A DNA stretch of 8,237 nucleotides. Source: Pseudaestuariivita sp. GTDB lineage: Bacteria; Pseudomonadota; Alphaproteobacteria; Rhodobacterales; Rhodobacteraceae. Both the position numbers and the translations under genes were made by a program. Shown in pieces: positions 1-5,856 of this stretch. The notes beneath the pieces are model-generated. The model searched no databases, was not told the origin of the DNA, and saw nothing but the letters and a program-made list of their open reading frames with translations. The first letter of the stretch is position 1. The number at the start of each line of letters is the position of its first letter. The stretch is taken from NCBI GenBank assembly GCA_020629995.1, contig JAHDCH010000039.1:2750-10986 (forward strand). Reading direction: 5' to 3'.

Positions 1-170
1 TTCCAGTTGAAGCCGGCCTGGAACACCGATTTGGTGAATTGCGCGAGCCAGCGATCCTCGGGCAGGGCGGCCAGTTCGGCGGCAGAGCGCGGGCCATTGC
101 CGATCTTGTCGGGCAAAGCGTCGCCATGGCGGCTGCGGGCGATGGCCTCGATGTCTGCGAACGGGGTCAT
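1..170 (-). CDS. DNA-3-methyladenine glycosylase I-like protein, N-terminal fragment (runs off left edge)
   Basis: Only the first 56 codons are in the window. The start codon is the ATG at 170-168, preceded by a good ribosome-binding site (GAGGA, plus-strand 176-180, 5 nt from the ATG). The peptide begins MTPFADIEAIARSRHG and contains LPEDRWLAQFTK followed by VFQAGFNW at about residues 48-55. The pattern 'AAxPxDRWL...FQAGFNW' is, from memory, typical of the alphaproteobacterial branch of the Tag-like DNA-3-methyladenine glycosylase I family, a base-excision repair enzyme that removes alkylated adenine. No catalytic residues are visible because the body of the protein lies outside the window. 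It is divergent from the MscS-type channel gene, with 109 bp between the two start codons. The gene is very likely real (start, ribosome-binding site and codon use); the family call is moderately sure. Confidence 0.62.
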   Translation of the reverse strand, partial: MTPFADIEAIARSRHGDALPDKIGNGPRSAAELAALPEDRWLAQFTKSVFQAGFNW

Positions 171-182
171 GGTTTTCCTCCG

Positions 183-218
183 TTGACAAAGGTGGCGTCC
201 CTTGGCCTGTTTGCCAAG
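183..218. promoter_or_regulatory. Candidate promoter element and inverted repeat in a divergent intergenic gap
   Basis: The 109-bp gap between two divergent genes contains a perfect consensus -35 hexamer TTGACA at 183-188. It also contains a perfect inverted repeat, CTTGGC at 201-206 and GCCAAG at 213-218, with a 6-nt spacer. No convincing -10 hexamer lies 16-18 nt after the TTGACA, so the promoter is not established. The repeat sits where a -10 box would be expected, so it could be an operator or an RNA hairpin in the channel gene leader. It could also be chance, as a 6-bp arm is short. Confidence 0.25.
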
Positions 219-279
219 TCATTTCAAGCTGCCGCGCCGGACCGCGGGCGCGGCGTTTTCAACCAACGGAATTTGCCCC

Positions 280-1620
280 ATGTTCAGATGGATCCCCCTG
301 ATTTTGCTGATGGGCCTGATGGCCCTGCCGATGGTCGCGCTGGCGCAGGACAGCGACCAGCCCAGTTCGACAATCGAAGTGGAGGACAGCGCCGAGGCCG
401 ACGCGGCCATCGCGGTGCGCATCCGCAACATCCTGGCCGAACTGGAAGGATACGAGGACGTGACGGTGACGGTGTCGTCCGGGATCGTGACCTTGCGCGG
501 CACAACGCTGGACGCGGCCAAGGCCGATGCGCTGAACGATCTGGTGGCGCGCGTGGCGGGCGTGGTGGCGATCAAGAACGAGGTGACGGAAACCACCGAC
601 GTGGTCGAAAGGCTGAACCCCGCGGTCGAGAGGTTCATGAGCCGGATGACGCAGGCGCTGGCCTTTCTGCCGCTGCTCAGCATCGCGGCGCTGGCCTTTC
701 TGGTGGTGGTGCTGATCGGCTTTTTCATCGCGCGGCGCAAACAGCCATGGGACCGGCTGGCGCCCAATGCCTTTATCGCCGACATCTACCGGACGCTGAT
801 CCGGCTGGGGTTCGTGATCGGGGGGCTGGTGGTGGCGCTGGATATCCTGAATGCCACGGCGCTGCTGAGCACCATCCTTGGCGCGGCGGGGATCATCGGC
901 CTGGCGCTTGGCTTTGCGGTGAAGGACACGGTCGAGAATTTCATCGCCTCGATCATGTTGTCGATCCGCCAGCCGTTCCGCCCCAATGACACGATCGAGA
1001 TTGGCGGAGACATGGGCAACGTGATCCGCCTGACCAACCGGGCGACGATTCTTCTGTCGTTTGACGGCAACCACATACGCATCCCCAACGCGACCGTCTT
1101 CAAAAGCCGGATCGTGAACTATTCGCGCAACAAGGAGCGCAGGTTCCTGTTCGATCTGGGCATCGCGCCGGGCGCCGATCTGGCCCGCGCGAAGGAGGTC
1201 GCGCTGGCCACGTTGGAAGAGCTGCCGTTCACGCTGATGACACCGGCGGCCAACACCTGGCTGGACAATGTGGGGGACAGCACGGTGACGCTGCGCTGCG
1301 TGGCGTGGATCGACCAGCACGAGACCAGTTTTGTCAAAGCGCGCAGCGAGGCGATCCGTCTGGTGATGGGCGCGCTGACCGCAGAAGGAGTCGACATGCC
1401 CGAGCCGACCTATCGGCTGGCCATGCAAGGCGCGGGCCTGCCCGGCACCGAGGTGCCGAAGGCCCCAAGCCCGGCCCCCAAAACACCGCCCGAGATCGAA
1501 GCGCTGGACGTCGCGGATGTGGACGCGTCGATGGAAAACGAGCTGAACGCCATTGTCGCGGACGAGCGCGAGGAGACGCTGGAGGACGACCTGCTGAAGC
1601 GCGACGCCAAGGACGAATAG
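280..1620 (+). CDS. MscS-family mechanosensitive ion channel with N-terminal BON domain
   Basis: This 446-aa protein is an inner-membrane pressure-release channel of the small-conductance MscS family. The chosen ATG at 280 gives a classical signal peptide: FRWIPLILL, a hydrophobic core, then ALA before QDSD, with likely cleavage after residue 22. An upstream in-frame TTG at 202 would bury this signal and is rejected. A BON domain follows at about residues 40-105 (VTVTVSSGIVTLRGTT, then VAGVVAIKNEVTET). A transmembrane segment spans about 127-150, another about 172-190, and the pore-lining TM3 about 195-230, with the MscS-type signature GAAGIIGLALGFAVKDTVENF (about 201-221). The beta domain follows (IRQPFRPNDTIEI, then IPNATVFKSRIVNYSRN). 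The C-terminus, roughly the last 45 residues, is strongly acidic and probably helical. The BON domain should lie in the periplasm, where it may bind phospholipid or envelope. The ribosome-binding site is weak. The family is secure; the role of the BON domain is inferred. Confidence 0.93.
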   Translation: MFRWIPLILLMGLMALPMVALAQDSDQPSSTIEVEDSAEADAAIAVRIRNILAELEGYEDVTVTVSSGIVTLRGTTLDAAKADALNDLVARVAGVVAIKNEVTETTDVVERLNPAVERFMSRMTQALAFLPLLSIAALAFLVVVLIGFFIARRKQPWDRLAPNAFIADIYRTLIRLGFVIGGLVVALDILNATALLSTILGAAGIIGLALGFAVKDTVENFIASIMLSIRQPFRPNDTIEIGGDMGNVIRLTNRATILLSFDGNHIRIPNATVFKSRIVNYSRNKERRFLFDLGIAPGADLARAKEVALATLEELPFTLMTPAANTWLDNVGDSTVTLRCVAWIDQHETSFVKARSEAIRLVMGALTAEGVDMPEPTYRLAMQGAGLPGTEVPKAPSPAPKTPPEIEALDVADVDASMENELNAIVADEREETLEDDLLKRDAKDE

Positions 1621-1670
1621 CCCCCGGGCCGCCGCCAGAAAAAGATGCGCGGAAATCGCCCGAAAGGGGC

Positions 1671-1699
1671 TTGATCCCCCGCGCGGCGCGTCGTACATC
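1671..1699 (+). promoter_or_regulatory. Possible sigma-70 promoter for the tRNA-Gln gene
   Basis: TTGATC at 1671-1676 (4 of 6 matches to TTGACA) is followed after exactly 17 nt by TACATC at 1694-1699 (3 of 6 matches to TATAAT). Transcription would start near 1706, a few nucleotides before the mature tRNA 5' end at 1712, which is a common arrangement for tRNA genes. The 91-bp gap between the channel stop and the tRNA also holds GC-rich complementary arms (GCGCGG 1647-1652 and CCGCGC 1679-1684) without a T-tract, so I do not call a terminator there. The hexamers are imperfect and this is a positional inference. Confidence 0.35.
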
Positions 1700-1711
1700 G
1701 CGCGTCACGGT

Positions 1712-1787
1712 TGGGATGTAGCTCAATTGGTAGAGCACCGGTTTTTGGTACCGTAGGTTGTAGGTTCGAGTCCTACCATCCCAGCCA
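1712..1787 (+). tRNA. tRNA-Gln (anticodon UUG)
   Basis: A full 76-nt cloverleaf can be folded by eye. The acceptor stem TGGGATG (1712-1718) pairs perfectly with CATCCCA (1777-1783), followed by discriminator G1784 and an encoded CCA (1785-1787). The D stem is GCTC/GAGC. The anticodon loop TTTTGGT (1743-1749) carries the anticodon TTG at 1745-1747, which reads CAA (and CAG by wobble). The T stem GTAGG/CCTAC (1760-1764 / 1772-1776) encloses the loop TTCGAGT. The weak U1-A72 pair and G73 are known identity elements of bacterial glutamine tRNA and agree with the anticodon. One oddity: position 27-43 is C opposite U, so the anticodon stem has four good pairs and a mismatch at its top. The gene stands alone between a channel gene and a convergent sugar-kinase gene. 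Confidence 0.97.
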
Positions 1788-1829
1788 GTTTTCACCGCCA
1801 GACAGATACAGGAACAGGCCCTGAGGCCA

Positions 1830-2798
1830 TCAGATGCTGTGGGCCGTGGTCCCGTCGCGTTCGATGGCAAAGGACACTTCGTCGTGTCCGTCGGCCATCA
1901 GATCACGCACCGCCTGTTGCTGGCCATCGGGGCAGCACACCATGACATAGGCCGAGATTTTGCCACCGGGCAGTTGCGCATAGGCCCCAAGGGCACGCAC
2001 CCGCGCAACGATGTCGGTGACATAGTCGTCGACAAACTTGCCCGGCAGGGTCATCTTGAGCCGCTGCTGTTCGCCGATGATCTCGCCCACACGCGCGATA
2101 TCGCCGGCCAGCAGGGCGGGTTTCAGCTCAAGCCCGATGGATTTGATCTCGTGCAGGTGGTCGAGGCCCTTGTCGAGATGGCTTTCCAGAAGGTTGAGCG
2201 AAGGTTTGCTCTTGGCGTGGTGGCCACCGTAGAAAAACAGCATGCTGTGCTGGAACAGCGCGCGCACGTTGTCGTCCAGCACCAGCCGTTCGGGGTGGAT
2301 GCCTTGGGCATCGTAGGTGATGGCATGGATGTCCCCAAGCGCGCAGATGGCCGGATCGTGATAGCCGGACGCGCCTTCGAGGATTTCGACCTCGATATGC
2401 GCGGCGCCTTCGAGCAGCTCTTGCCGGGTCTTTTCGATGCCCTGAAACCGGTACATCGCCCCCAGAAGCCCGACGCAGACCGCGCCCGAGGTGCCCAGCC
2501 CCGACTCGCCCGCCAGATCGGTCATCACCACAAGATGCACGGGCCGCTGGGACAATCCGGTGATGGCAAGCGCCTCGCGGATCAGGTCGTTGCGGATGTC
2601 GGCATGGTCCAGCACCTTTTCATGCACATCGGTGTACCGCAGGTCAAAGAACCCATCCATGCTGCGCTTGATGATGACGTAGACATGTTTGTCGATGGCC
2701 ATGCTGACGGTGACGCCGCCGTATTCATGGGCGTAGGACTTGAGATCGGTCAGGCCTCCGGCGAGGGGCAGGCGAAGAGGTGTCTTGGTGACGATCAT
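1830..2798 (-). CDS. GHMP-family sugar kinase (HddA/fucokinase-like)
   Basis: This 322-aa cytoplasmic kinase of the GHMP superfamily probably phosphorylates a free or phosphorylated sugar at the anomeric carbon using ATP. Motif 1 is TPLRLPLAGGLTD (residues 6-18), close to the TPLRxxxAGGGTD of D-glycero-D-manno-heptose 7-phosphate kinase (HddA). The ATP-binding motif 2 is LAGESGLGTSGA (95-106), matching the SGLGSS signature. The C-terminal motif 3 region reads LPGGKISAYVMVCCPDG (from residue 276); the glycine-rich GAGGGG expected after GGKIS appears to be missing. The start is the ATG at 2798-2796, which overlaps the upstream nucleotidyltransferase stop in an ATGA (4 bp), so the two are translationally coupled; a longer reading frame to 2894 would overlap that gene by 100 bp and is rejected. 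It is last in its operon and converges on the tRNA. The sugar cannot be read from sequence: heptose phosphate, L-fucose or another aldose are all possible. Confidence 0.85.
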   Translation of the reverse strand: MIVTKTPLRLPLAGGLTDLKSYAHEYGGVTVSMAIDKHVYVIIKRSMDGFFDLRYTDVHEKVLDHADIRNDLIREALAITGLSQRPVHLVVMTDLAGESGLGTSGAVCVGLLGAMYRFQGIEKTRQELLEGAAHIEVEILEGASGYHDPAICALGDIHAITYDAQGIHPERLVLDDNVRALFQHSMLFFYGGHHAKSKPSLNLLESHLDKGLDHLHEIKSIGLELKPALLAGDIARVGEIIGEQQRLKMTLPGKFVDDYVTDIVARVRALGAYAQLPGGKISAYVMVCCPDGQQQAVRDLMADGHDEVSFAIERDGTTAHSI

Positions 2799-3523
2799 GT
2801 GCGGTCTTCCATCCCTTCGATCTGGCGGACCCGGCGCGCGATGCGCAGGGTGTTGATCTCGGGCGTTGGTTCTGTCCCGCCGAGGTGCAGCCATTCGTCT
2901 TCGATCAGGTGGCCGATGGTGGCGCCGTCCGCCAGGGCGTCCTGAAGGTTGGGCATGATGCGGTATTCCACCTCGCGGCGGCCTGTCATGCGCTGAACGA
3001 TGTCCTGCGAGAATTTCCAGAAGCCGATGTCGACGTAGTCGCTGTCGCCTTCCCAGGCGCGGGTCACCCGGTCGCCGTCAACAGAGACGCGGATCTTGGC
3101 ATGGGCGGGGTCCGTGTCGGAGGCGAGGCTCATCACGATGGGTGCCTCGTGCGACAGGATGGCCGAGAATTGCGCGGGCTTGATATAGCTGTCGGCCAGC
3201 CAGACAACGCAAGGCCCCGAAAGACCTGCCTTTTGATAGGCGGTCAGGATCGCGTGGCCGGTGCCAAGGGCCTCGTCCTGCACGACGTAGTTGATCGCCA
3301 GCCCATTGTAGCTGTCGCCAAAGTAGGACTGGATCTGTTCGCGGTAATGCCCGACCACCAGCGTCAGGCTGGAGGCAGAGACGTCAATGCCGCTGCGCGT
3401 CAGGTTGCGGATGCTGAGTTCGAGAAACGGATTGAGGCCGATGGGGTACATGCATTTCTGCAGGTAGCTGCCGAGGGTGCCGAAACGGCTGCCTTTGCCG
3501 GCGGCGAGACAGATCAGGTTCAT
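2795..3523 (-). CDS. Sugar-phosphate nucleotidyltransferase (NDP-sugar pyrophosphorylase, HddC-like)
   Basis: This 242-aa cytoplasmic enzyme should join a sugar 1-phosphate to an NTP, giving an NDP-sugar plus pyrophosphate. It starts directly with the nucleotide-binding signature LAAGKGSRFG (residues 6-15). The substrate-side lysine motif reads QKCMYPIG (22-29), a variant of the usual PKPLIPV with Lys23 kept. DEALGTGHA (83-91) matches the base-binding GTGHA motif known from GlmU-type enzymes. VVWLADSY (106-113) supplies the metal-binding Asp111, although the usual GD is AD here. The length fits a single-domain nucleotidyltransferase without a left-handed beta-helix acyltransferase. It is the first gene of a two-gene operon and overlaps the GHMP kinase by 4 bp, so the kinase product is its likely substrate. 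No GmhA isomerase or GmhB phosphatase lies in the window, so a complete GDP-heptose pathway is not shown. The start codon has only a weak ribosome-binding site. The superfamily is secure; nucleotide and sugar specificity are unknown. Confidence 0.87.
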   Translation of the reverse strand: MNLICLAAGKGSRFGTLGSYLQKCMYPIGLNPFLELSIRNLTRSGIDVSASSLTLVVGHYREQIQSYFGDSYNGLAINYVVQDEALGTGHAILTAYQKAGLSGPCVVWLADSYIKPAQFSAILSHEAPIVMSLASDTDPAHAKIRVSVDGDRVTRAWEGDSDYVDIGFWKFSQDIVQRMTGRREVEYRIMPNLQDALADGATIGHLIEDEWLHLGGTEPTPEINTLRIARRVRQIEGMEDRT

Positions 3524-3713
3524 GTGAAAAGGTCTTTGCAGTTGCGTGGTTGCGAAAGGTGCCCGCGCGGCCAGACGCCCAAGCGAGTCGCGTTATATCT
3601 GCTGAGGATGGTGGCGGCGAGTCGGGATCGGGGCAAGCCGCGACGTTTGACAGGATGCCGCCCCTGTGGTCTCTCTGCGCAGACACAGACATGGGACGCG
3701 GGGGGAGACGCGG
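3524..3713. promoter_or_regulatory. Shared divergent promoter region between two sugar operons
   Basis: This 190-bp gap separates the start codons of the minus (nucleotidyltransferase/kinase) and plus (dehydratase/dehydrogenase) operons and must hold both promoters. For the plus operon, a perfect -35 TTGACA lies at 3647-3652, but the matching -10 position (about 3670-3675) is poor, so activator help or another promoter is possible. For the minus operon, TATAAC read on the minus strand at 3597-3592 is a good -10 candidate without a recognisable -35. The Shine-Dalgarno stretch of the dehydratase is GGGGGAG at 3700-3706. No regulator gene is present in the window. Confidence 0.4.
3664..3688. promoter_or_regulatory. 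Palindrome, candidate operator or leader hairpin, upstream of dehydratase operon
   Basis: TCTGCGCAGA at 3674-3683 is a perfect 10-bp palindrome located 30 bp before the dehydratase ATG. It lies inside a larger imperfect inverted repeat: CTGTG plus TCT on the left (3664-3672, with G3669 bulged) and AGACACAG on the right (3681-3688). It starts 12 nt after the TTGACA -35 candidate, which is where a repressor would block transcription. It could equally form an RNA hairpin in the leader. No binding protein can be named. Confidence 0.3.
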
Positions 3714-4820
3714 ATGGCGGGAGGCCAGGTGATCCGGGATGTCGAGGCCCGAAGGTTCTGTTTGCCGCTGGACGAGGTGCTGAGCGACGCAAAGCACGGG
3801 GATCACACGCATTTCGAGCTGATCACGGCGACCGTCACGCTGGAGGATGGCAGCCAGGGCACAGGCTATACCTACACGGGCGGCAAGGGCGGCCACGCGA
3901 TCAAGGCGATGATCGATCACGATCTGGCGCCGTTCCTCAGGGGGCAGGACGCGGGCGATATCAGGGCGCTTTACGACGCGATGCAATGGCACGTGCATTA
4001 CGTGGCCCGCGGCGGGATCGCGTCCTTTGCGATTTCGGCGGTCGACATCGCGCTGTGGGATCTGAAAGGGCACCGGGAGGGGCAAAGCCTCGCTAAGATG
4101 GCCGGAGGGGCAAGCGACCGCTGCCGCGCCTATGCGGGGGGGATCGATCTGAACTTTGCGCTGCCCAAGCTGCTGGCGTCGATCGAGGGCTATCTGGAGC
4201 GCGGCCACAACGGGGTGAAGATCAAGATCGGTCAGCCCGAACTGGCGCAGGACGTCGCCCGCATCAAGGCCGTGCGCGATCTGGTCGGACCAGACATCGC
4301 CTTTGCCGTGGATGCCAATTACGGGTTCACGGTCGATCAGGCCATCGAGGCCGCACGCGCGTTTGAACCCTTTGACCTGCTGTGGTTCGAAGAGCCGACG
4401 ATCCCGGACGATTACAAGGGTTTTGGCCGCATTGCCCGGGAAACCGGCATCCCGCTGGCCATGGGGGAAAACCTGCACACGATCCATGAATTCGAATACG
4501 CGTTTGCAGACGCAGGCCTGTCGTTCATCCAGCCGGACGCAAGCAATTGCGGAGGCATCACCGGATGGCTGGAGGTGGCCGAGTTGGCCGCCCGGCACGG
4601 GATCCCGGTGTGCAGCCACGGGATGCAGGAGCTGCACGTCAGCCTGATGGCCTCGCAAAGCCACGCGGGATGGATGGAGGTGCATTCCTTCCCGATCGAC
4701 AGATACACGACCCGGCCATTGGTGATCGCCGATCACATGGCCGTCGCCCCAGCGGACCAGCCCGGAACGGGCGTGATCTTTGACTGGGACAGATTGACCG
4801 CCACCCACGAGGACCTTTGA
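3714..4820 (+). CDS. Enolase-superfamily sugar-acid dehydratase (mandelate racemase subgroup)
   Basis: This 368-aa enzyme is predicted to take a proton from the carbon next to a sugar-acid carboxylate and remove water, giving a 2-keto-3-deoxy acid; racemase or cycloisomerase activity is also possible in this subgroup. The N-terminal capping domain covers about residues 1-130 and the TIM barrel about 135-365. The active site is complete: base pair K169-x-K171 (GVKIKIG), metal ligands D200 (VDANY), the WFEEP glutamates (226-227) and E252 (MGEN), and the D275/H302 dyad ([14 protein letters not shown]). This K-x-K plus Asp-His layout defines the mandelate racemase subgroup, whose members include L-fuconate, L-rhamnonate and galactarate/talarate dehydratases. 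The ATG at 3714 has a GGGGGAG Shine-Dalgarno. GTG at 3729, with GGGAGG at 3719-3724, is an alternative start; the in-frame GTG at 3666 is less likely. Its stop is 1 nt from the next ATG, so it leads a three-gene operon. The exact substrate is unknown. Confidence 0.88.
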   Translation: MAGGQVIRDVEARRFCLPLDEVLSDAKHGDHTHFELITATVTLEDGSQGTGYTYTGGKGGHAIKAMIDHDLAPFLRGQDAGDIRALYDAMQWHVHYVARGGIASFAISAVDIALWDLKGHREGQSLAKMAGGASDRCRAYAGGIDLNFALPKLLASIEGYLERGHNGVKIKIGQPELAQDVARIKAVRDLVGPDIAFAVDANYGFTVDQAIEAARAFEPFDLLWFEEPTIPDDYKGFGRIARETGIPLAMGENLHTIHEFEYAFADAGLSFIQPDASNCGGITGWLEVAELAARHGIPVCSHGMQELHVSLMASQSHAGWMEVHSFPIDRYTTRPLVIADHMAVAPADQPGTGVIFDWDRLTATHEDL

Positions 4821-4821
4821 C

Positions 4822-5853
4822 ATGGCCGACACGCAGACCGCCGCGATCTATCGCGGGAACAAGACATTCGAAGTGACGCAGGTTCCCGCCGCAAGGCCCG
4901 GTCCGGGCGAGGTGGGCGTGCGGGTCGCCTATTGCGGCATCTGCGGAACGGACATGCACGTGTTCCACGGCAACATGGATGCCCGCGTCGGGTTCGAAAG
5001 GATCATCGGCCACGAGATGTCGGGCACCGTGGACGCAGTGGGCGAGGGTGTCAGCGGCTTTGCTCCGGGCGAAAAGGTGGTGGTGCGGCCGCTGGACCCG
5101 GATCTGACCTGTCCGGCCAGCAAGGCCGGCTATCCGCACATCAGCCACAATCTCAAGTTCCTCGGCCTCGACACAAATGGCGCGATGCAGGAGGTCTGGG
5201 TGGTGCCGGCGCACACGCTACACAAGCTGCCGGACGACATCCGCATGGATCACGCAGCGCTGATCGAGCCGGTTGCGGTGGCGTGCCACGACGTGCGGCT
5301 GGCCGAGCTGCAGGCGGGCGAGGACGTGGTCGTGATCGGAGGCGGGCCGATTGGTGTGCTCGTGGCGATGGTGGCGCGGGATGCGGGCGGCAAGGTTGTC
5401 TTGTCCGAAGTGAACCCGCACCGTCTGGCCATCGCGCAAAAGCTGGGGTTCGAGACGGTGAACCCGGCCGAGGTTGACCTGAAGGCCGAGATCGACACAC
5501 GCACCGGGGGCAAGGGCGCGGATGTGGTCTTTGAAGTGTCGGGCACGCAGCCGGGGGTCGACGCGATGACGGCGGTGGCGGCGACGCGGGCGCGCATCGT
5601 GATGGTGGCGATCCATGCGCAAAAGCCGCTGATCGACCTGTTCCAGTTCTTTTGGCGCGAGCTGAAGCTGATCGGGGCGCGGGTCTACGAACCCGAGGAT
5701 TACGAAAAGGCGATCGGCATTATCGTATCGGGCGGAGTGGACGCGGAGACGGTGATCACCGACATCGCGCCGCTCGAGGACATCCAGAAGGCGTTCGAAG
5801 AGCTGGACCGGTCGCCCACGGCGCTGAAGAGCCTGATCAAGGTGGGGGGCTGA
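4822..5853 (+). CDS. Zinc-type medium-chain alcohol/polyol dehydrogenase lacking the structural zinc site
   Basis: This 343-aa cytoplasmic NAD(P)-dependent oxidoreductase is of the sorbitol/threonine dehydrogenase type. Catalytic zinc ligands are present: C41 in CGICGTD, H64-E65 in GHE, and E149 in LIEPVAVACHDV. The Rossmann fingerprint GGGPIG (173-178) is followed by E196 (LSEVNP), an acidic residue that favours NAD over NADP. The lobe that normally carries four structural-zinc cysteines reads PDLTCPASKAGYPHISHN (93-110): only C97 is kept, and the other three positions are D94, S100 and S108. It lies 1 nt after the dehydratase stop and 3 nt before the KduD-like gene, so co-expression is near certain. 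It probably oxidises a hydroxyl of a sugar, sugar lactone or sugar acid in the same pathway, for example an aldose, L-gulonate or galactonate type substrate, but the sequence does not decide this. Confidence 0.9.
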   Translation: MADTQTAAIYRGNKTFEVTQVPAARPGPGEVGVRVAYCGICGTDMHVFHGNMDARVGFERIIGHEMSGTVDAVGEGVSGFAPGEKVVVRPLDPDLTCPASKAGYPHISHNLKFLGLDTNGAMQEVWVVPAHTLHKLPDDIRMDHAALIEPVAVACHDVRLAELQAGEDVVVIGGGPIGVLVAMVARDAGGKVVLSEVNPHRLAIAQKLGFETVNPAEVDLKAEIDTRTGGKGADVVFEVSGTQPGVDAMTAVAATRARIVMVAIHAQKPLIDLFQFFWRELKLIGARVYEPEDYEKAIGIIVSGGVDAETVITDIAPLEDIQKAFEELDRSPTALKSLIKVGG

Positions 5854-5856
5854 GCC

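Noticed and set aside
259..1698. A 479-aa minus-strand open frame opposite the channel gene
   Set aside because: It is very rich in Arg, His and Gln, has no domain pattern, and lies opposite a clear BON-MscS protein. It is a typical high-GC antisense shadow; the same applies to long frames opposite the kinase, dehydratase and dehydrogenase genes.
1817..1828. GGCC-CTGA-GGCC hairpin after the kinase and tRNA genes as a terminator
   Set aside because: The stem is only 4 bp and no T-run follows on either strand, so it is not distinguishable from chance in GC-rich DNA.
1334..1870. A 178-aa minus-strand reading frame containing RYQKPVLYQLSYIPT
   Set aside because: That peptide is the reverse translation of the tRNA-Gln gene, a familiar misannotation. 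The rest of the frame is the shadow of the channel gene's 3' end.
1830..2894. Longer 354-aa start for the sugar kinase
   Set aside because: The extra 32 residues overlap the nucleotidyltransferase by about 100 bp and look like shadow sequence. The ATG in the 4-bp ATGA overlap puts the conserved TPLRLPLAGG motif at the normal N-terminal place.
1712..3523. A tRNA-linked genomic island beginning at tRNA-Gln
   Set aside because: I saw no second copy of the tRNA 3' end acting as an attachment repeat, no integrase or phage gene, and no obvious change in base composition next to the tRNA.
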